From contig JAEMRY010000053.1 of assembly GCA_016463105.1 (NCBI GenBank), positions 1 to 8,862 of the forward strand: a stretch of 8,862 nt of DNA, in the 5' to 3' direction. Numbering within the stretch: position 1 is the stretch's first letter; each line of letters starts with the position of its first letter. The translations under genes and the position numbers were made by a program. Below, one piece after another: positions 7,004 to 8,862 of the stretch. A model generated the notes under the pieces. The model had not been told where the DNA came from and did not search any database. It saw nothing but the letters and a program-made list of their open reading frames with translations. Source of the DNA: Ilumatobacteraceae bacterium (GTDB taxonomy: Bacteria; Actinomycetota; Acidimicrobiia; Acidimicrobiales; Ilumatobacteraceae).

Positions 7004-7546
7004 ATGGACATCATGCCTGACGAAGATGAGATTGAAAATGAAGTTGCGACAGACTCAGGTGATGAAATCTTGGGCGAAGAAATTGAGACGGACGATTTAA
7101 CAGAAATCGTCGATGCAGATTTCGACCCAGAGGCCGATTCGCCAGAAGTCGATGATTTTGATCCAGACGCATTGACCGCTGGAGAATCTGTCATTGATCT
7201 TTCAGTCGATGGTGCGGCAGTTTTAAGCGACGAAGGATCAACGCTTACTCCAACAGATCCGACGAAACCAAAAAGCGACGAAGACGACGATGACGACGAT
7301 CTTCGCACCGAAGATGACGTAGAGGCTGACCTCTCGTCGATTCTGCAAGACAAGTTAGCCTCGCCGCAAGAAACTGCACCAGAAGAAGACGAAGAGATTA
7401 TCGGCGATGATCGAACAGATGGAGTAGAGCGGTTACAACCGCGACGTCCCGATGAAACACAGTGCTCACACTGCTTCTTGCTGGTACGTCAAACCGCTCC
7501 TGGGTGCCCTGTCGAAGACGACGCCTGTCCACTTTTCGTACACTGA
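7004..7546 (+). CDS. Acidic Asp/Glu-rich protein with C-terminal four-cysteine motif (DUF4193-like)
   Basis: The product is 180 aa from ATG 7004, or 177 aa from ATG 7013; neither start has a decisive ribosome site. Residues 5-150 are strongly acidic and probably disordered. They include the near-repeat DFDPEA/DFDPDA (39-56), a run of six Asp (94-99), and one likely helix, DVEADLSSILQDKL (105-118). The C-terminus ERLQPRRPDETQCSHCFLLV carries Cys154 and Cys157, followed by Cys168 and Cys175, a C-x2-C-x10-C-x6-C pattern suited to binding one zinc. The CSxCFLV stretch recalls the small actinobacterial family DUF4193, whose members also pair an acidic region with a C-terminal CxxCFLV cluster. That assignment is from memory of the family's look and is tentative. 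The second cysteine pair is not a CxxC as in a typical ribbon. Molecular function is unknown; it sits 39 nt before the acetyltransferase gene and may be co-transcribed with it. Confidence 0.75.
   Translation: MDIMPDEDEIENEVATDSGDEILGEEIETDDLTEIVDADFDPEADSPEVDDFDPDALTAGESVIDLSVDGAAVLSDEGSTLTPTDPTKPKSDEDDDDDDLRTEDDVEADLSSILQDKLASPQETAPEEDEEIIGDDRTDGVERLQPRRPDETQCSHCFLLVRQTAPGCPVEDDACPLFVH
7277..7300 (+). repeat. In-frame GAN trinucleotide tract encoding the Asp run
   Basis: Eight consecutive codons of the form GAC/GAA/GAT encode D-E-D-D-D-D-D-D (residues 92-99 of the acidic protein). The third bases vary, so this is a degenerate microsatellite. In-frame length changes by slippage would be tolerated in a disordered acidic segment. 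Confidence 0.7.
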
Positions 7547-7550
7547 GAAC

Positions 7551-7589
7551 ATGACGGCGGATCTATCACCGCAATTAGTGGTGCTGTGA
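7551..7589 (+). other. Possible 12-codon upstream ORF overlapping the GNAT start
   Basis: An ATG at 7551 opens a frame encoding MTADLSPQLVVL and ends at TGA 7587-7589, overlapping the GTG start of the acetyltransferase (7586-7588) in another frame. Such an overlap could couple re-initiation to the downstream gene. There is no ribosome site and no further support, so it may be chance. Confidence 0.2.
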
Positions 7590-8032
7590 ATATCTTCGCA
7601 CGATCTGCCACACAACAAGATCTTGATGTATTGATTGTTCTTGAATCTGAAGCGCGAAGTTCGTTGACTGAATTTCGTGGAGGGGATCGTCTCGCATTAG
7701 CAGTGCCAGAAATCGGACAGAATTGGTCTGCAACTTTGATCGATGAATCTGTTTATGTTTTAGTTGGTGGCATTGATTTGGTCGTGATGGGCTTCATGTT
7801 GGTGCGAATAACGAATCGACTGCCAACTGTTGAGCAAGTCTTTGTCACCCGAGATGTTCGCAATTTAGGCGTCGGAGATGCGCTAGTGGCGCAAGCTTTG
7901 GCTTGGGCGAAACAAAATAACTTCGTCGCATTAGACGCTTTAGCACTGCCAGGAGATCGCGAAACCAAGAATCTTTACGAGCGATCTGGTTTGGTCGCCA
8001 GATTAATAACAGTTACAAAAAAACTTAACTAG
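7586..8032 (+). CDS. GNAT family N-acetyltransferase
   Basis: A 148-residue single-domain protein of the Gcn5-related family, which transfers an acetyl group from acetyl-CoA to an amine. It starts like other members (FARSATQQDLDVLIVLE, residues 4-20). A central beta strand contains YVLVGGIDLVVMGFMLV. The acetyl-CoA pyrophosphate loop follows: VEQVFVTRDVRNLGVGDAL (82-100), with R92-x-x-G95-x-G97 matching the Q/RxxGxG/A motif. The C-terminal part has NLYERSGLV (129-137), where Tyr131 is at the usual general-acid position. The GTG at 7586 is the only plausible start, since no other start lies in frame upstream before the preceding gene. No Shine-Dalgarno is evident. The acceptor substrate is unknown. 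The gene follows the acidic protein gene by 39 nt and ends directly against the convergent crotonase gene. Confidence 0.85.
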   Translation: MNIFARSATQQDLDVLIVLESEARSSLTEFRGGDRLALAVPEIGQNWSATLIDESVYVLVGGIDLVVMGFMLVRITNRLPTVEQVFVTRDVRNLGVGDALVAQALAWAKQNNFVALDALALPGDRETKNLYERSGLVARLITVTKKLN

Positions 8033-8818
8033 TTACTTGCCTTGCCAATTTGGCGCACGCTTTTCGATAAACGCTGTAAGTCCTTCTTTTGTATCTTCCG
8101 AATTTAAGACAGCACCAAACTCTTTGTTAGTCATTGCGATGAGTGTTTCATCTGACTCGGTAGCGGCGGCCAAAACAATCTTGCGGCTTGCCCAAACTGC
8201 AAGCGGAGCAGCCTTACAAATGCGCATTGCCAAATCAATTGCACCTTCAACAGCTTTATCGGGCTCAACCAAATGATTGACCATTCCGAGTTCGTATGCG
8301 CGTTGGGCGGTGAATGGCTCGCCAGTCAGAATTGCTTCCATCGCCGCAGCACGACCAATCGCGCGAGGCAAGCGAAAGAGTCCACCAGCACCAGCAATTA
8401 AGTTGCGTGTCGCTTCGGCCAAACCAAATGCTGATCGCGTTGTTGCGATCACCATGTCACATGCCAGAACTAATTCGCAACCACCTGCAGTTGCTAAGCC
8501 ATCGACCGCAGCGATCACAGGTTTTTTGCGTTGACGATAAACGAAACCGCCGAATCCACCACGCGGTGTGTTGAGCGCGGCAGCGTTACCAGAATTTATT
8601 GCCTTTAGATCTGCGCCTGCACAAAAAACAGGGCGTTGCTGACCCTCGGTATTTGCACGCAAGATTCCGACCCAAACATTTGGGTCTGCCTCAAGTTGGT
8701 CTATTGCTGCTTCAAGACCACTGGCCACATCTCCGTTGACCGCGTTGCGTGCCTCTGGACGATTAAGAGTGATTAGAGCGATTTTTCCTTGGACTTCATA
8801 TTCAACGATATTTGCCAT
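8033..8818 (-). CDS. Enoyl-CoA hydratase/isomerase family protein (crotonase)
   Basis: This 261-aa crotonase-fold protein most likely hydrates trans-2-enoyl-CoA in fatty-acid or related acyl-CoA breakdown in the cytosol. The N-terminus has ITLNRPEARNAV (16-27). The oxyanion hole is supplied by FCAGADLKAI (65-74) and GLATAGGCEL (107-116). Both catalytic glutamates of rat mitochondrial hydratase have counterparts: Glu115 in GGCEL (rat E144) and Glu135 in FGLAEAT (rat E164). This favours a hydratase over an isomerase or dehalogenase, although other crotonase reactions cannot be excluded. The segment GAGGLFRLPRAIG (143-155) and the C-terminal FIEKRAPNWQGK are also typical. Length is normal. The ATG at 8818-8816 is preceded by no Shine-Dalgarno but by a candidate leaderless promoter. 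Its stop codon (complement of 8033-8035) directly abuts the stop of the GNAT gene. No partner beta-oxidation gene is visible in the window. Confidence 0.92.
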   Translation of the reverse strand: MANIVEYEVQGKIALITLNRPEARNAVNGDVASGLEAAIDQLEADPNVWVGILRANTEGQQRPVFCAGADLKAINSGNAAALNTPRGGFGGFVYRQRKKPVIAAVDGLATAGGCELVLACDMVIATTRSAFGLAEATRNLIAGAGGLFRLPRAIGRAAAMEAILTGEPFTAQRAYELGMVNHLVEPDKAVEGAIDLAMRICKAAPLAVWASRKIVLAAATESDETLIAMTNKEFGAVLNSEDTKEGLTAFIEKRAPNWQGK

Positions 8819-8853
8819 ATCGCGAGCGTAGAGGACTAAGCCTGCTCAGACAA
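8819..8853 (-). promoter_or_regulatory. Putative leaderless promoter of the crotonase gene
   Basis: Reading the minus strand there is TTGTCT (8853-8848, four of six matches to TTGACA), a spacer of exactly 17 nt, TACGCT (8830-8825, fitting TANNNT), then CGCGAT (six bases) and the ATG start. This geometry would start transcription at, or within a couple of bases of, the A of ATG, giving a leaderless mRNA, which agrees with the absence of a Shine-Dalgarno. The remaining bases to the window edge show nothing else. Confidence 0.45.
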
Positions 8854-8862
8854 AGACGGGGA

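Noticed and set aside
6976..7353. Serine-rich 125-aa open frame on the minus strand
   Set aside because: Its serine runs are the antisense reading of the GAC/GAT/GAA codons of the acidic protein; it is a compositional shadow.
8037..8574. Plus-strand open frames opposite the crotonase gene
   Set aside because: They are antisense to a coding sequence with intact catalytic residues and have no recognisable motifs.
1..8862. Mobile element, CRISPR array, tRNA/rRNA or defence island
   Set aside because: No terminal inverted repeats, transposase or integrase motifs, regularly spaced repeats or structured RNA cores were seen; codon use looks uniform across the genes by eye.

Overview
The window looks like an ordinary core-genome stretch of an actinobacterium. 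The leading clue is the tatC-helY pair, a gene order typical of Actinobacteria. Other clues are a double-domain ThyX-like protein, an acidic protein with a four-cysteine C-terminus that resembles actinobacterial DUF4193-type proteins, GTG starts, and almost no Shine-Dalgarno sequences. Base composition is AT-leaning for this phylum (judged by eye, not computed), which suggests a streamlined aquatic lineage. I favour Acidimicrobiia-like over acI/Nanopelagicales-like, with low confidence.

Region 1 (1-5229, + strand) reads as one transcription unit: tatC (5' end outside the window), helY, a short degenerate relative of diacylglycerol/YegS-type lipid kinases, and an M20-family amidohydrolase. With the most plausible starts, the three gaps between these genes are each exactly 16 nt. 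TatC is the substrate receptor of twin-arginine export. HelY is an Mtr4/Ski2-type RNA helicase. The lipid-kinase relative has lost its N-terminal segment and both phosphotransfer motifs, so it is probably not a kinase. The amidohydrolase has its full set of metal ligands.

Region 2 (5230-7003) is an 85-nt intergenic region with a possible leaderless promoter, then a 531-aa tandem ThyX-like protein, then a 93-nt intergenic region containing a strong inverted repeat, a direct repeat and a plausible -10 element. In the ThyX-like protein the two halves have lost complementary parts of the ThyX signature.

Region 3 (7004-8032, + strand) encodes an Asp/Glu-rich protein with a C-terminal CxxC...C...C cluster, followed by a GNAT acetyltransferase with a GTG start. 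Region 4 (8033-8862, - strand) is an enoyl-CoA hydratase-type crotonase facing the GNAT gene, with no bases between the two stop codons. It carries a well-spaced putative leaderless promoter near the right edge.

I see no mobile element, CRISPR array, tRNA, rRNA, toxin-antitoxin or defence cassette, and nothing that amounts to a new multi-gene system. The most interesting signals are within proteins: the kinase-dead lipid-kinase relative, the complementary degeneration of the two ThyX halves, and a TatC lacking two membrane-embedded glutamates.
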